NCBI RefSeq assembly: GCF_003473485.1
Contig: NC_053046.1
Coordinates: 42,121,832 to 42,185,831, forward strand
Direction of reading: 5' to 3'
Source of the DNA: Medicago truncatula
Lineage: Eukaryota > Streptophyta > Magnoliopsida > Fabales > Fabaceae
Length of the DNA: 64,000 nt
In this document: positions 1 through 11,827 of the stretch, one piece after another
Numbering within the stretch: position 1 is the first letter of the stretch
Layout of the letters: every line of letters starts with the position of its first letter
Made by a program: the position numbers and the translations under genes
Notes under the pieces: model-generated
Databases searched by the model: none
Told to the model about the DNA's origin: nothing
Seen by the model: only the letters and a program-made list of their open reading frames with translations

Positions 1-2410
1 CTATAATTCCTTATTGTACTTTTTCTGCAAGTACAGTTGGCGCCTAACCTAGGCCACCCCTCACCTCTAAATCGCAAACCTAATCGCAATTTAGAAAGAC
101 AAATCACAACCTCTAAATCGCAATCCTAACCGCGATTTAGAAACACCCTTGCCCTTTCATCACCGTGATGTCTGACCGATTCGATGACGACATCGTAGAG
201 GCAATGAAAGAGCTCATCAGCCTGTGGGTCATCAATCCATCTCGCCAAGTTTCACATCGTAAGACTCTTGTACAATCGTTTGGTCCGATTTGTTTTGTTG
301 CTTGTTCTGCTGAAACCGCAACAAAAGCTCAAACAAAAGCTTCGATCAAAGCAGGTCCCAGGTTATATCTTTTTATTACTCGCGATATCAAGTATATGGT
401 TGTTTTTATTTACAAAGATGGCTACGATATCAGGTATCTATTTAAGTTTAGTTATGCTTCTGCATATTACACATGCTATGTCTAAGTTTCGTTTTCTTTT
501 TCAATATAAAGCTAAGTTTTGCAACGTGGCGTCGTCATCGAGCAGACTATATTGAATTGAGTTAATATTTTGGCTTTATCCCTTGAAAAATTGATTTATC
601 TTTCTCATGGACATATTTTTTTAAAGTCGTATTTGATAGCTGAATTGTTTTGTCCTTTTGTAAATTCCATTACCGAGATTCAATATTAACCTATATGTGC
701 CTTTGATTTAGTTTCCAAATTAAAACCACTCATGGGATCTTTAATTTTTGCTTCTGATTAATTGGTTTTAATTTTGTTGGATATCATTCGACACCAATTT
801 GAAATACTGAGTCAAGCGTTGATTCTGACCCATGATTACTTTAGCAACTTATATATTTTATTTGCTTTGATATCTGATATATTATTAAGTCCACATATTT
901 TCCTTGAAGCGTTTTATCGTGAGATTAATCAATACAATACCTCACTACAGTCCAGGGCCGTTAAATTTGGTTCGGGATCATATGCTCTATTTGGCTAACA
1001 TGACTTGTTCAAGTATGTATGTTGATGTTTTTGTCCGGAGAATTCTACAAAATAAGGTGGAACGAAGACTTCAACAAAGCGGCTACGATACTAAATTCAC
1101 GTACTCGGATGAACACTCCAAGGAAACACTGCACAACCGTAACAACGTCACTCGAGACTTAGAGAGAAAAATAACGTTCAGGTTTTATCTTTCCGATCTT
1201 TACGCGTAGGACAATTGTATATTGAGAACTGACTTATTCTTTGATAGCTTATTATATTTTTGTTTTTACTCGGATTGGCGAATAAATAGGATAATGGGCG
1301 AGTTAGTTCCAATTTCTTAATTATGAGAGAAAAGAGCACAACAAATAAGAAAAATAGGTAGAAGAAATAAGGCGAGTATTTACACTTTTTTGATTTGAAG
1401 AAAAATTTATGATCAATATTTTTTGTGACAATATATTTCCACTTTTTGATTAAAAGAGAATTTCTTGCCAGAAAATATATTTTGCAACTTAATTTCGAAG
1501 TCTCTTATCGATTTTGTTTATGTTGCAATTATTTTTTGGTGCATATACATCATATGTGGATAATAAGTCTTATAGTCAAATTAGCTGTACTTATCTATCT
1601 CTCTTTTTAAAACGTCACTAATTTGAACAACTAGAATTAATAGCAAGTGAAGCAAATTAAGTTAAAGCTACTCTAGGTAGAAATAAAGTGTAGTATTGTT
1701 AAAAAGTCACATGTGAGGGACTCTGGCGAGGAAAGTCTTGGTATTTAAGAGGTCCAGGCGACCCATCTCTCTTTCCTGGGAACCCCTTTCGTGTGCCGTT
1801 TACTTTACGAACTGTACTATTTGTTTGGTAAAAGCATAAATAATGGATAATTAGCACCAGACCCAAGTAGAAGAGTGAAATGGAACAGAAACCATAGTTA
1901 TAAACTTCATATAAGTAAATACGTAGAAGATAGTGGAGTGAGCGATTTAGTTTGGATTTAATAGGAGCATGACAAGATAATGGGTGAGACAGTCCCGAGT
2001 TAGAAAGAATAAATACTTTATTCAATTCTCATTTTAGTAGAAGAACGAAGATGAGAGGATGAAAGGAAGAGAAATACAAAGTATAGGCGAGCTAAATTAA
2101 AGAAGGCAAAGAATAGTTAGTTTCCATTAAATATGATTGCATATGATTAAGGACTCGTTTATTTATGATACTGATTACTTTGGAAGTTTGGAAGAATTTT
2201 TATATTTCAGATAAATCAAGGTTGGGATACTAACAAGCCCGCCAAGGGCTAGATGAATGAAAGGAGAGAACTTGCCAATCAACACGCCATAATTAAACGA
2301 GCATGGAAGCAACAGTCTCGCCATGGAAAACATAAAGATGAAACGCGGAATTATATTCTAAAATAACTTTTTCGACCTTTGAGATTTGGTTTGCAGGTTT
2401 TTTTAATAAG

Positions 2411-2765
2411 AAGACTGTCGAGAGGACGCCCAAACTGGGTCAACCTTTTATAGGCTCTGCACTCGGCGTCCCGACAGAAAGAAGATTATCGAGAGGACGC
2501 CCAAACTGGGTCAACCTTTTATAGGCTCTGCACTCGGCGTCCCGACAGAAAGAAGATTATCGAGAGGACGCCCAAACTGGGTCAACCTTTTATAGGCTCT
2601 GCACTCGGTGTCCCGATAAAAAGAAGACTGTCGAGAGGACGCCCAAACTGGGTCAACCTTTTATAGGCTCTGCACTCGGCGTCCCGATAAAATGAAGACT
2701 GTCGAGAGGACGCCCAAACTGGGTCAACCTTTTATAGGCTCTGAACTCGGCGTCCCGGTAAAAAA
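2411..2765 (+). repeat. Five tandem 71-bp repeats inside the LTR element
   Basis: The motif TCGAGAGG recurs at 2418, 2489, 2560, 2631 and 2702, an exact 71-bp period. Each unit carries GGACGCC near its start and GGCGTCC near its end, so each could fold as a hairpin with a 7-bp stem. The array ends about 125 bp before the right LTR. Copies are nearly identical, which indicates recent expansion or homogenisation. Confidence 0.95.
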
Positions 2766-2891
2766 CTCATAGTCATAAAGACATTTATGATTTAAAGTCG
2801 TCTGCAATTCGTTTAAAATAAAAAACGGACGCCAAAGACCTCATAAGCTTTAAAAGCACCACGCCTTGTACCAAGACTTGTGCTTGGGGGC

Positions 2892-3430
2892 TGTGGACCG
2901 CCGTAATATTCTTCAAAGCTTAGAAACCCTCGGAAAGGTCTTAAACGCCCTTCGTAAGGACCTAAAAGGTTTTCCAAAAGGGTTATTGGGTTTAGGCGCG
3001 CCCTCCTGAACCTTCAGAACTTGCCTGAAAGTATTATAAAGAAATTCTTAAGCTTTAAAAGCACCACGCCTTGTACCAAGACTTGTGCTTGGGGGCTGTG
3101 GACCGTCATAATATTCCTAAGGACCTGAAAGACCTTCAAAAGGGCTTTTAGACCTCTCAAGAAGGCCTTAACACCCTTAAAAGAAGCCATGGGCCTCGGG
3201 CGCGCATTATCCGCGGCGCCGCCTCAATAAATCTCTAGAATCTTCTAGAAATCGCCTATAAATACATAAATACCCCTATTACTTGGAGGCTAAGCAACAA
3301 AAACCCAAGCCCATAGAAGGCTATAAATACCACCCTTGAGAACAGTCTCAAGTATCCAATAATCAGTCTAAAACCCTAATATACTATTCTTAACCCTATA
3401 ATCCCTTATTGTACTTTTTCTGCAAGTACA
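2892..3430 (+). mobile_element. Right LTR with an internal duplication of its start and purine tract
   Basis: The LTR begins TGTGGACCG after the purine tract and ends GCAAGTACA, 539 bp. About 55 bp covering the purine tract and LTR start (2846-2912) is repeated at about 3053-3117, so a shorter 334-bp LTR from 3097 is the alternative reading. TATAAATA boxes at about 3257 and 3321 are plausible LTR promoter elements. The 3' flank starts ATAATTTACT. Confidence 0.7.
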
Positions 3431-4274
3431 ATAATTTACTTGTTTCTTTTGAGCAATTCATTTATCGTTATTTACACCGATTTCGATTGGGTTCAACTGG
3501 GTTGAATTCAATTACTTTTTTACTTTCTTTTATTTATCACGTTCTTCAATCGTAACAATTCTATCACAAATTCATGACAACAAAATTTCATAACAAACCT
3601 AAACTAATTGTAACGATTATACAACAATTCATCTAATCCTAAAAATTCTACCATAATTTCATAACAATTCTACAATTCTAACAATCTAAACAATTCTAAC
3701 CTAAACATAACAATTCAAACAACCTAAACTATCATAACATCATAAAATCAATAAACCTCTATAATCGCAATTTAACCAAAAAAAACTAACAAATCAATCA
3801 CAAAATAGCAATGCAATAGGATTCAAAAAACTTACTTGATTTTGTGCTTGAAATTGGCTTGGATAGACTTATGCTTTGTGAAATTCGAAGTAAAAAACGT
3901 AACAATGGAGTTTTGGAAACTCCCATACTATTTATATATTACGAACATAACTGCAGTTAACCGCCATACAACAAACATTTTTTTTTTTTTTTAGGGAAAT
4001 ACAACAAACATGTTAAACTCGTGATTGTTTAAAAAAAAAAAATGTTAAACTCGTGATAATATTATAAAAAAAAAATATTAAACGCAAGGGCAATTTGGTC
4101 AAAAAAACAAATTAGTAGCTTCTTCTCTACTGTAAACCCTTCCTGTTTTCCTTTCCCTTCTCTGTTCTGTTTTCCCGATAAACACAAACACAGTTTCTCA
4201 TAAACCCTTCTTCCGCATTGAATCTTCAATTCATCAATCATTCTAATCAAATTCTTCTTCAAAAATCCTTATCA
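3431..4274. other. Spacer and presumed GrpE promoter/5' UTR
   Basis: No gene is visible. 3540-3830 is a low-complexity stretch rich in AACAATTCTA-like words. 3900-4080 carries A and T homopolymers. 4130-4274 is CT-rich and runs straight into the GrpE start codon, so it is probably the 5' UTR. Confidence 0.5.
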
Positions 4275-7200
4275 ATGTTCTTCCATAAGCTTTTCTCCCG
4301 TGTTCCAGTTACCATTTCCGGAACCTCGATTCTCTCAGCTCCGCGAATCCCTCAACAACACTTCCACAACTTCTCCAATCAATTACATTCCCTCATCATT
4401 CCTCATTCTACCAACAAGGTTCATTTCTACATTTGCTCATAAATTTTTATTTTTTTGCATTTTTTTCGTGCTGTAGGATTTACCTAGGGCTATAGGTTTT
4501 TTTTTTTTTTTTTACAAGTTTAGAAATTTATGATTAGAAATGAAAAGAGTGTTGGGGTGGCACATATCGTAGAAAAGACGGTGGAAATTAGACTTACATT
4601 GTTTAGGCATGTAGAGAGAAGACAGACCTGTAGATTATGTAGTAAGGAGAGAGAGTAGATGATACCAAGGATAGTCAAATCGTTAGAGGCAGAGGAAGAC
4701 CTAGAAAAAATATAAGAGAAAGATCTAGAGATTAATGAGTTGGATAATATGGTGTATTTGATCAATGTATTGGACCACACTTAGTGCGATAAACCTTAGT
4801 TTGTTTGTTATTGTTGTAAGTTTTAAAATTTAGGGTTATGGTTGCTTCTATTTTGGATATTCAATTATTCATATTGTTCAAAGTTGTATTCTAGATTAGC
4901 TAACCTAATTATTTCTTTATCACCTTTTTTTCCGGGTTTTAAACTGTTTTGCAATTCCGTTTGAATTCTGATGTTTAGAAGGAATGAAAAAAACTATCTG
5001 AATGTCATTTTAGGGTTTAGAAAAGCAGCTGAATAATCTCTCATTGGTCCTTTTGCTGCTGTTGGTTTTGATTGTCCATTAAGCAAGTTTTTTTTTTTCC
5101 TTCTTTTTTTTTCTTTCCGACAAGTAAAAGAATTTTATTAATAATAATAATGGCGTCCGGTGCAGTATGAATGTAGACACACTCCACCCACCTTCTACGA
5201 AAGGTTGTAAAGGGTCTACGTTATCATGTGCTAGACACCCAGACAATCAAAAGTTACTAAGGCGAAGTCCACAAGACTCTATTCGATACAATATTCTTTT
5301 GACAAAATTCCTATAATACACCCTGAAGTACACCTGTAATACACCACTTAGATGAGATAAATTGCTTCAGGTGATATGAATTAGACTGCCTGCACCTTAC
5401 AGTAATTGTTGCACCAAGCCCTTTACACAATAACCACAACTACATAATGTCTACCCTTATTGACTACACGAGTATATATGATTTAAATTAAGTGGATTCT
5501 AAAAGATCAATCAATATGTATTTCATTTGCTCCTTCTTTTGCTCAACTGCATCTTCTCGTCTGTGGTAGAAGCCAACATTTAAAGCTCCATTCCAGTAGT
5601 AAATGAACTCCAAACAATTAGCATTTCCTGCACAAGCCACTTGAGTCTGATTTCTGAAACCAACCAGTAAGCATTTTATTTGAGCAATTATGCAGGCTGG
5701 AAAATAGTCCTCGGCAGCTTATCCATTGTTGCCATTGCAATTACAAAGTACAACCTCCCTAGAAAAAAGATAGCTTGTTTTATCCTACTTTCGCCAAGTC
5801 ATCTGCAACACTACTCGCCTCGCGGTTACCATGTAATAAGGAAACCTTCAATACTATTTGCCAAGTCACTCATCCTTCCATGTTTGGTCCTACTTTCGCC
5901 AAGTCACTTAATCAATATTATTCCGATCTGGCCGAAACACAGCTTGCACAGACTGCATAGTTTGCAGCAGTAGCACCCACATACATCAAGCACTAGACCA
6001 AAGCTAATATAGCCTCATCCTTGCTAAAAACCACACCTAACCGAACACACCAATCTTGGATACACTAAGGAATTCTCATATAGGCCAAATAAAAGCATAG
6101 CAACACATCAAACACAGGACATCCACTCCCACTTCATCATCAAAACTTTGACTTCAGGGGCACTTCCAAAACTCCACAGTTCCATTTTCTGGCCAACACA
6201 CTAACTTAGAATACACACCAAACTCATTTTCCAAAACAAAGTAAATAATGAGCTCATCAAGCTCCAACTACATCTCTTTAGCGAACTCCATACATGTATG
6301 CAACACAAATGCCACTCCAAATATACACATGCTCCTTAATAGCCACACACCGTAATCAATCCTTCCCAGCAAATAACAACATACATCAACATCCTCTCTA
6401 AACCTTGAATTTACTTCATTTCACTAATCCTTTTATTTTCTTTAATACTATCTATTGCAATTTGCAACAGACCGTAATTTCCAATGCTCCCATTGAGCAC
6501 TCCTAAATGTGCCAATGCTATTGCATCTACTACCGAAAATAAATCGAATTTCCATTGAAAGTTGGTCCTTCTTTTGCTAGCTCATCTGCTATGGAATTTC
6601 TTTCCACCAGTATGCTCGCGGCTGAGGCAGAAGAATCATACCGGTCTGGACACAACAGTACCCATGTACTCCGACTTATCCCAACAGGCCATATAGAAAA
6701 ACACTGTAGTTGAGCTTTCATCTTACGATGACTGATTTCCTCCATCCCCCCATTTTCATGTACTATTTTAGGGTTGTGTTTAATGTTTATTACTTTTCGA
6801 GGGATAGACAGCTTCTAGGGACTTTATATATATGAAGTTGTGATAATATGGAGATTATTTATAGGACTATTACTACTATTCTATACTTTTAGACCAAGTA
6901 TCTTAAAATTCTCTATTCAGTAAATTATTGATAATGCATTCTAAAATTCTCATTTAGTTCCATATATGCTTTTTAATATTCCAGCTATTTCCAGTTCAAG
7001 TCAATTTCTTATGTCCATCTATAAATTCATCAACTTCAAAATTTGGATTTTCTTCATCAGCCTCAGTTGAAACAGAAGGGAAAGAAGGGAATAATGTGCA
7101 TAATGGCAATTTCACAAGTGCTGACCCTGCAAAAACAAGTGAAGAAGCAGAGGAAATTGATCAGCCTGGACAAGCCAAGTCTGCAGATCAAACAGAAGAA

Positions 7201-9495
7201 TCAGGTTCTATTTCAGCAGATTCACATTCTCAAACTGTCAAAAGGAGGAGGAGGAGTATTAAACGAACTGCTTTTTCTGATTCAGATTCAGATAGTGAAT
7301 CGGATCTATCCAGGGATGATTTGATTAAGCTTGTAGCTGAGAAGGAAGAACTTTTGAAACTAAAGAAAAAAGAGATTGAGAAAATGCAAGATAAAGTTCT
7401 CCGTACTTACGCTGAAATGGAGAATGTCATGGACAGGACTAGACGTGAAGCAGAGAATTCAAGGAAATTCGCTATACAGGTCAAAATTTGAACATTTTTG
7501 TCCCAAATAACTTACTCATAATTTTTTTGCTGATTTATTTAAATGTGCTGTAGAATTTCGCAAAGAGTTTACTTGATGTTGCGGATAATTTGGGAAGAGC
7601 TTCATCAGTTGTAAAAGAAAGTTTTTCCAAAATTGATACGTCAAGTGACTCCTCCGCTGAAGCGGTGAAACTCCTGAAGACACTTCTGGAAGGTGTTGAA
7701 ATGACTGAGAAACAACTTTCAGAGGTAGAGTGTTATATATGTATAAATATATGATCATCGTAGCCATTCTATCATATAGTCTTTATTTTACTCGTTATGC
7801 GGTTAAGGTGTTCGTTCACATTCTGCTTTCAGCTATTGCTACAATGTTTCTCATTTATGGTTTTGTTTGGTCACCGAGAGGGATCGACGATTCATTGCAT
7901 GATTTTGGGGATAAGGGTTGTTGGGAACAGAGTTTTGATTTTGAAGCTCAATTCATGGTTGGTTGGGCGCTGTGGGATTATACTCATTTTTTTTCTTTTT
8001 CAAAAGCCAATTTCATTTTAAAACTTACAAACATATTGGAGATCTTTGCTGTCAATGTGGAAATGCGGCGCGGCGCGGGAGCGGGGCGCTATTTCGGTGG
8101 TGGGGCCACTAATAAATTTAATACTAAATACATTCAAAAAGAAATACTAAAATACCTTAAACATTACTCAAAATTTCATTAAGTATTCATAATATGAAAT
8201 AAAAGGGATAGCAAAATCAAAAATCGCTAATACCAATTATATACAACTAGTACAAGTTATTGTTTTACTATTGATGGGTCCGCTTTGACCGCTTTCCACT
8301 TATGACACACGCCGACGCGGTAGTCCTGATTTTTCCACTACGCTTCGCTATAGCAGCCGGCGTGGCCGCTTTTGACAACAGAGTTGGAGATGATCTTCTT
8401 ATTCTGATTTTTTTAACTATCTCCTATTGATGTTTTGAAAAAACTGGATGCTTTTTTGTTCTGAATTGCAGTGGAAAGGTTGTAAATATGATGATATGCT
8501 TACATTTGAAGTTTGATTGGTTAGATGGGTTCTGTGTGGAATTTGTGTAAGGACCTTCGCATCTTCCTGTGCTGTCATATCAACAATATGTTTCAAAGTT
8601 ATAATCTTATGAAATTATTTCAAAATATATCATCATCACATCATGTGCTTAAAAATGAAACTCTGGGGACAATATATTGCTTCAGGCTATTGTTTTGAAG
8701 GTAATGCTTATATTTACAGGCACTTAAAAAGTTTGGTGTAGAAAAATTTGACCCTACAAATGAGCCCTTTGATCCACATAGGCATAACGCAGTCTTCAAA
8801 GTTCCTGACGGTTCCAAGCCCCCAGGCACTGTTGCAGCTGTGCTGAAGGTAATTTAGATCATTGCTTGTGGAAGGACATGTTCTTTTTCCTTCCAATTTT
8901 AAAACTTGTTTCAATCAATAAAATCTTGATGTGCTATTTTGGTCTATGTTGCATGAACATTCCAAAACTTATGGGCATCTGTCATGTTCATATTCAATAT
9001 AACATTTTTATTCATACTTCTACCTTTTTCACATTGTAGCTATACTTTTATCGTTTAGGAAATTCATCACCCATCACCTCCCTTTAAAATAGTCTTGCAA
9101 TCTTGACACCCAAAAAACCACAGCAAAGGATATCATACTTTGATCCTCTTAGTGCAGTTTATTTTGTTAATGGCTTGATGCCCTTTCGATTTGCAATGTG
9201 ACAAGTTAGACAAGCTCTTGGTTTTATTATCTCAATCAATCATGCAGATACTTCCCACTTATGGTGGTCTATTAAAGATCCTTTGGATCAGAGGTTTTGT
9301 TTCATTGAATGTTGGAACAAACTTGTCCTTATTCACGATTTTGTTCGATAGGTTTATTTAGGAGATTGAAAACATGAATAAAAATCTATCCAACTGTTAT
9401 GTTTGCAGGCAGGATATTTGCTTCATGATCGTGTTATTCGGCCAGCGGAAGTTGGTGTAACCCAAGCAAAAGAAAATGGCAATTCAGCTGAATGA
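4275..9495 (+). CDS. MGE1: Mitochondrial GrpE co-chaperone (Mge1-like)
   Basis: Nucleotide-exchange factor for mitochondrial Hsp70, which drives ADP release during matrix protein import and folding. Five coding exons join in phase: 4275-4418, 6985-7479, 7554-7724, 8720-8848 and 9409-9495, giving 341 residues. Residues 1 to about 65 form a basic, serine-rich mitochondrial leader. Residues 75-158 are acidic and low complexity with an SDSDSDSESD run. Residues 160-235 form the long helix that dimerises GrpE, including RTYAEMENVMDRTRREAEN. The C-terminal beta domain (about 275-331) has NEPFDPHRHNAVF and RVIRPAEVGV, the family signature region. The start is the first ATG; the same frame is open for 19 further codons upstream but has no earlier ATG. 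Intron 1 (2.6 kb) is filled with LINE debris and intron 4 holds a hAT MITE. It resembles Arabidopsis AT5G55200 and AT4G26780. Confidence 0.95.
4528..4795 (+). mobile_element. LINE (RTE-like) ORF2 C-terminal relic in GrpE intron 1
   Basis: The plus strand encodes broken pieces such as LHCLGM, REDRPVDYVVRRES and, further on, KDLEINELDNMVY. These match the tail of plant RTE-type reverse transcriptases, which typically read RWFGHVERRPVDYVVRRV, then GRGRP, then KDLEVNEL. Several stops and frame changes break it (for example TAG after LHCLGM), so it is a fossil. A poly-T run at about 4498-4514 lies just before it. Confidence 0.6.
5090..6750 (-). mobile_element. LINE-derived block with repeated RNase H C-termini in GrpE intron 1
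   Basis: Read on the minus strand, 6530-6745 gives a frame containing RNSIADELAKEGP. 5770-5830 gives NREASSVADDLAKVG, and 5878-5905 gives LSDLAKVGP. These are copies of the conserved C-terminus of the RNase H (RVT_3) domain of plant L1 LINEs. The plus-strand left border, AATAAAATTCTTTTACTTGTC and poly-A when read in reverse (about 5090-5150), is a LINE-like 3' end. The order suggests more than one LINE fragment stacked in the same orientation. All are degraded. Confidence 0.5.
8044..8383. mobile_element. hAT-type MITE (340 bp) with 8-bp target duplication, GrpE intron 4
   Basis: The ends are CTTTGCTGTCAA and, in reverse complement, CTCTGTTGTCAA (10 of 12 match). TTGGAGAT flanks the element on both sides (8036-8043 and 8384-8391), the 8-bp target duplication expected of hAT. 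The interior is GC-rich near both ends (GCGGCGCGGCGCGG on the left, GCCGGCGTGGCCGC on the right) and has no coding capacity. Confidence 0.85.
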
Positions 9496-10876
9496 TGGTA
9501 AAGATAATATAGCTGATAAGGATTCGTATGATTAAGAGATTCCTGAGGGGCATCTTATTGGATATCATGCAACGTTTCCTTCAAAGTGCATCAGAAGCAT
9601 TGCAATCTTCCTTACTTGCTACCTTAATTGCATGTGAATTTCAATTCATCGTTGACTGTAATGGTATCAGAATTTTGATTCATCATTGATTGTAAATTTG
9701 CATTTCTATCATAAAAGGGTTGTTTGGCAAGACAAATAAGTTAGCTTATGACTTGTAGTTTATAAACTCATGACTAAAAAATACATGTTTGGTAGCGGGC
9801 ATTTCATCATTTTTCACCAGCTTAGAGTTTTTTTTGTTAAAATACTTAAAGTGTTGTTTGAGTTTATAGCTTATCATTTCTTCCGTTGATTTTATCCTTG
9901 TTATTTTAGCGAAGAACTTTACAACTTATAATTTAAAAAGAAATAGGTATGTTATAATTGTGAATAATTGTACCACTTTAGATGGTTATGGAGTTGGTAC
10001 TGGTGGTTAACAAATGCCTACTTATCACAATATTTCACACTATTTTAGCTGCACGTTTAAAATTTAGTAAGTGACGGGTTTGAAAATAATAAACACTTAA
10101 GTTATATTTCTATGTCTTGTTTTAACAAAAATGAGCAAAGCTGTGTTTCTGTAGTGTTTGGTTGGGTGGTGAAATTGTGTTTTTCCATGTCTAAAATCAT
10201 GTTACCGCATAAGCTATCTCTTGAAAGATTGTGTAAAAATCATTCTCTCCGAATTAATGTTTGCAAGCATGATATACATGTTCAATTAGGAAAGATATTA
10301 TTATAAAGCAAATATTTAAACTATTTTTATAAAGTTTAGCAAATGTCTTACTACTTTCCACTTAATTAAACGTTGAGCTATTACTACTTTCCACTTAATT
10401 AAACGTTGAGCTAGAATATTAATGTTGGATTAAACATTGAAAATGACATAATTAAGAACAAAATCTGTCTGCAAATTCCACAATTGAACAAGAATTGAGA
10501 AAGAATGTTGATTATATTAAAAGATGTTTCTAAGACACATTTGAATGGATGAATGGATAAAATATGTTTCTTGAAAATAGACCCAAAATAGTTAAACATT
10601 GAGAAATCCAAAATGCAAGGGAAAACAACTCATTCTCATTTCTCACTAATAGAAAAAGAAAGAAGAAAATAATACTAAAAGGTATTGAATATTGAAATAA
10701 GAGAAAGTTTTGTATGGTCACAAGAAAATAATAATTCAAAAATATGTTTTCTAACAGTAATTAAATGATGTATATTTTATAAGTGTGTGACCAAATACTC
10801 TTTAGTTACTACTTTCTTAAATTAGGAAAATTAGAACTGATGTTTGGGTTGACATCAACAAATAAAAAAAAGGAAA
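9496..10876. other. GrpE 3' flank and spacer
   Basis: The 3' UTR probably extends to about 9710. 9720-9990 resembles a degraded hAT-type MITE that begins GTTGTTTGGCAAG and holds TTAGCTTATGACTTG words. The rest is AT-rich with no supported gene apart from the 33-bp duplication at 10348. Confidence 0.45.
10348..10413. repeat. Perfect 33-bp tandem duplication
   Basis: A 33-base unit beginning TTACTACTTTCCAC and ending CGTTGAGCTA occupies 10348-10380 and is repeated exactly at 10381-10413. The copies are identical, so the event is recent. Confidence 0.95.
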
Positions 10877-11037
10877 TGTTAACGAGTGTTCTTATGACAC
10901 ACTTTAAATACTTTAGATAGTAAATTTTTATGGAAATTTGTACATTCAATGCATCGAAAATTGAAGCATTATACTTTTTCAATGAATAATTTCTTAATTT
11001 AGAATCCTAAAAAAGTGCCTTAGAACACTCGTTAACA
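10877..11037. mobile_element. MITE with perfect 16-bp terminal inverted repeats
   Basis: TGTTAACGAGTGTTCT at 10877-10892 is matched exactly in reverse complement at 11022-11037. The 161-bp element is AT-rich and non-coding. Its ends resemble those at 38333 and 45163, so at least three members of one family lie in this window. Confidence 0.85.
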
Positions 11038-11716
11038 AGACCAATAAAAAAATTACTAAAATCAAAGACAATTTATTCTGCATGAGTTGTCAAATGTGTA
11101 AGTTTATTTATAGGGAATGCATAAAAAAAAATGTAGCTTTGGGAATATGTATTGTAGTTAAAGTTACTAAATATCAAATCTGTTTCAAAAAGACAAAGTT
11201 GCATTGGGAATATGTTTTGCATTGGGAGCATGCAGTGGGAGTACTACTCTTTTAATTGTCGTTTTAAAGTTAATTACACATATCAATAAAACTAATAAAT
11301 TTATTATTTTTTATATATTTATTTGCCTTTTACCTTTTAACACTTAATTTGAATCGTTTGATTAACCCAAATTTAACTTGTGTAAAACAAGTCATGATCA
11401 GAGCATACGTACCGTATGATTGAATTCTAAATTATCATGGTTCTCTTCCCCTTAATAATCAAAAGGTTAACAAAAAATAGATTATACAAAAACATCGATA
11501 TTTCAAAAAGGAAAGGAGGAGTGTTCAAAGAAAAACATAAAATGAGGGAACATTGAAGAAGAAAAATAATACTAAAACTTGGACTTAGTTGAGGTAATCA
11601 ATTTCATTTTTTCAAATTTTTTATTATTGATAAAATGTTATAAATTATCTTTATTTTTTGGTCAAAAAGTAAATTACTTTTAGGAAAATTAAACACTTCT
11701 CACGTCATGATTATTC
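11038..11716. other. Upstream region of the first LTP gene
   Basis: AT-rich, non-coding. I see no repeat or gene that I can support. The proximal part includes CACGTCATGA at 11701, just before the TATA box, which contains an ACGT core. Confidence 0.4.
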
Positions 11717-11724
11717 TATATAAA
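11717..11724 (+). promoter_or_regulatory. TATA box of the first LTP gene
   Basis: TATATAAA lies about 105 bp before the ATG. The context TTCTATATAAA is shared with the other two LTP genes (19895 and 26336), so the core promoter was duplicated with the genes. Confidence 0.75.
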
Positions 11725-11827
11725 CTGTTATCTAGTGTTGCAGTTGTCATAAGTTAACAATCGTTCATCCTATTCCCACATATTAAGAATTGATTGTTAA
11801 TTTGAGAAAATACTAAGGTTTGTGATC

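Larger units (their letters stand above)
1..3430 (+). mobile_element. Non-autonomous LTR retrotransposon (LARD/TRIM-like), left LTR cut by window edge
   Basis: The last 35 bases of a left LTR (1-35, ending GTACA) reappear almost unchanged at 3396-3430. A primer-binding-like TTGGCGCC follows the left LTR at 37-44. A purine tract CTTGGGGGC sits directly before TG at 2892, where the right LTR begins. These parts put the element on the plus strand. The interior of about 2.85 kb has short open frames only. I recognise no gag, protease, reverse transcriptase, RNase H or integrase, so it would depend on a helper. Tandem repeats just inside the right LTR resemble the 3' region of Ty3/gypsy Tat/Ogre elements, but that family link is inference. 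The left target-site duplication lies outside the window. The close match of the visible LTR ends suggests a fairly recent insertion. Confidence 0.75.

Noticed and set aside
165-1209. Short frames inside the first LTR element as gag or other proteins
   Set aside because: They overlap each other, none exceeds about 106 codons, and no retroelement motif is visible.
2411-2765. Regular 71-bp repeats as a CRISPR array
   Set aside because: Units are contiguous without unique spacers and lie in a plant LTR element.
7797-8182. Plus-strand frames of 74-150 codons after GrpE exon 3
   Set aside because: They are intron 4 sequence running into the hAT MITE; splicing to exon 4 at 8720 is required by the protein.
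8641-8914. Minus-strand frames over 62-66 codons
   Set aside because: Antisense of GrpE exon 4.
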